A DNA stretch of 7,452 bases, taken from contig CAKMZU010000035.1 of the NCBI GenBank assembly GCA_929200485.1, positions 8,620-16,071 on the forward strand. Reading direction: 5' to 3'. Position 1 is the stretch's first letter. Each line of letters opens with the position of its first letter. The notes beneath the pieces were generated by a model. That model ran no database searches. It saw only the letters and a list, made by a program, of their open reading frames with translations, and had not been told where the DNA came from. A program made the translations under genes and the position numbers. This document shows positions 6,771-7,452 of this stretch, in pieces. The stretch comes from an uncultured Gammaproteobacteria bacterium. Its GTDB lineage: Bacteria; Pseudomonadota; Gammaproteobacteria; Pseudomonadales; DT-91.

Positions 6771-7452
6771 TTAAATCCCTTCTGCTAATAACGCCACCTC
6801 ACGAAAGCCTTCAAGGGGCACCGTTTCAAAAAAACGCATTGAAAATTCAGACTCAGCTACTCGTTTTTTGTTTTCAACCGTTATAGCAATTCTATGTTGC
6901 TCATTAGGGTAAAGCAGCCAGCTTAAGTAATCTTCACCTTGTTCGGGGCGCTTGGTGTCAACAGATAGGCGAATATTTGAATTGCATAAAGGTTGTTCTT
7001 GGTTTTCTTTTTTCTGTGTACCCTTGCCTTGTCCTGTAACAGGATTATTTTGCTCACCTATAACAAAGCTAAACTCATCCAGCGGAAAGGATAGCCCAAG
7101 GCCTACAACCTTTATAAATGACTCCTTTAGTGTCCAATAATCAAAAAAACGACTCTTTTTTTGATTAACAGGCAGTTGATTGAGTGCTTCTACTTCAGTT
7201 TTTGAAAAGTATCTGTCAGCTATGTCGATGATGCTGTCATCATTTCGATGTAAGTTTTCAACATCGACACCGATTTCAGTAGATGAAATAACCCCGCAGA
7301 TGATCAAGTTCTGCGTATGACTTAAATTGAAAAATAGAGGTGAGTCAGTATTGGCTAGATACGGCTTGCCTTTTTTTCCTTTATCAAAGCACAGTTTCCT
7401 TGGCGGCAGATTTTTATAGCGCCCTAAGACTTCCCTAACAAAAGCCCGGGGT
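6771..7452 (-). CDS. Sfp-type 4'-phosphopantetheinyl transferase (N-terminus beyond window)
   Basis: The enzyme family moves the phosphopantetheine arm of coenzyme A onto a serine of acyl- or peptidyl-carrier proteins, in the cytoplasm. The ATG at 7307 is internal. The same frame stays open upstream to 7451 and encodes clear family sequence, including FVREVLGRYKNLPPRKLCFD, GKPYL and FNLSHT. The true start is therefore off the right edge, and 226 residues plus the stop are visible. Counting from the first full visible codon, GVDVE is at 61-65 (Mg-binding Asp63 and Glu65), the FSKTEVEAL region at about 82-90, and WTLKES at 106-111 (Glu110), followed by FIKVVGLGL with Lys114. These are the Sfp/AcpT hallmarks. 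Perhaps 20 to 50 residues are missing. A polar linker rich in Gly, Lys and Gln (NNPVTGQGKGTQKKEN) separates the catalytic part from the C-terminal strands. No carrier protein or synthase gene is visible, so the target is unknown. It converges with the hydrolase gene. Confidence 0.93.
   Translation of the reverse strand, partial: PRAFVREVLGRYKNLPPRKLCFDKGKKGKPYLANTDSPLFFNLSHTQNLIICGVISSTEIGVDVENLHRNDDSIIDIADRYFSKTEVEALNQLPVNQKKSRFFDYWTLKESFIKVVGLGLSFPLDEFSFVIGEQNNPVTGQGKGTQKKENQEQPLCNSNIRLSVDTKRPEQGEDYLSWLLYPNEQHRIAITVENKKRVAESEFSMRFFETVPLEGFREVALLAEGI

Noticed and set aside
6771..7307. Transferase gene starting at the ATG at 7307
   Set aside because: The 48 codons upstream in the same frame encode conserved phosphopantetheinyl transferase sequence (LPPRKLCFD, FNLSHT), so this ATG is internal and the gene continues off the right edge.

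Overview
The window is about 7.5 kb of AT-leaning, compactly coding bacterial DNA. The protein families and sequence style suggest a gammaproteobacterium, possibly marine. This is an impression from composition and family resemblance, not a search result, and genus cannot be assigned. I see no tRNA, rRNA, insertion sequence, CRISPR array or phage gene.

Left and centre (1-5196, all minus strand): a tight three-gene operon, transcribed right to left. It starts with a circularly permuted type 2 ATP-grasp ligase (5196-3730), continues after 26 bases with an alpha-E (DUF403-like) helical protein (3703-2768), and after 12 bases with a very large two-part protein (2755 to beyond base 1). The large protein is a transglutaminase-like cysteine protease/transferase domain fused to a DUF2126 putative amidoligase domain. 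It is open across the whole left third of the window and runs off the left edge; at least 918 residues are visible. ATP-grasp, alpha-E and transglutaminase genes are a known conserved genomic association, predicted to make and process a small peptide or peptide-like modification. To my knowledge its product and substrate have not been established. This is the most interesting content of the window.

Middle (5197-5860): a 664-base AT-rich divergent intergenic region. It holds a 23-base palindrome just upstream of the ATP-grasp start, an AT-rich hairpin, an 8-base direct repeat, and a consensus -10 box with a good Shine-Dalgarno for the rightward gene.

Right (5861-7452): a rightward cytoplasmic alpha/beta hydrolase (lipase/esterase-like) that ends in a clear intrinsic terminator. 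It converges on a leftward Sfp-type 4'-phosphopantetheinyl transferase whose first codons lie beyond the right edge. No carrier-protein, PKS or NRPS gene is visible to act as the transferase's partner. Nothing in the sequence links these two genes functionally to the three-gene operon.
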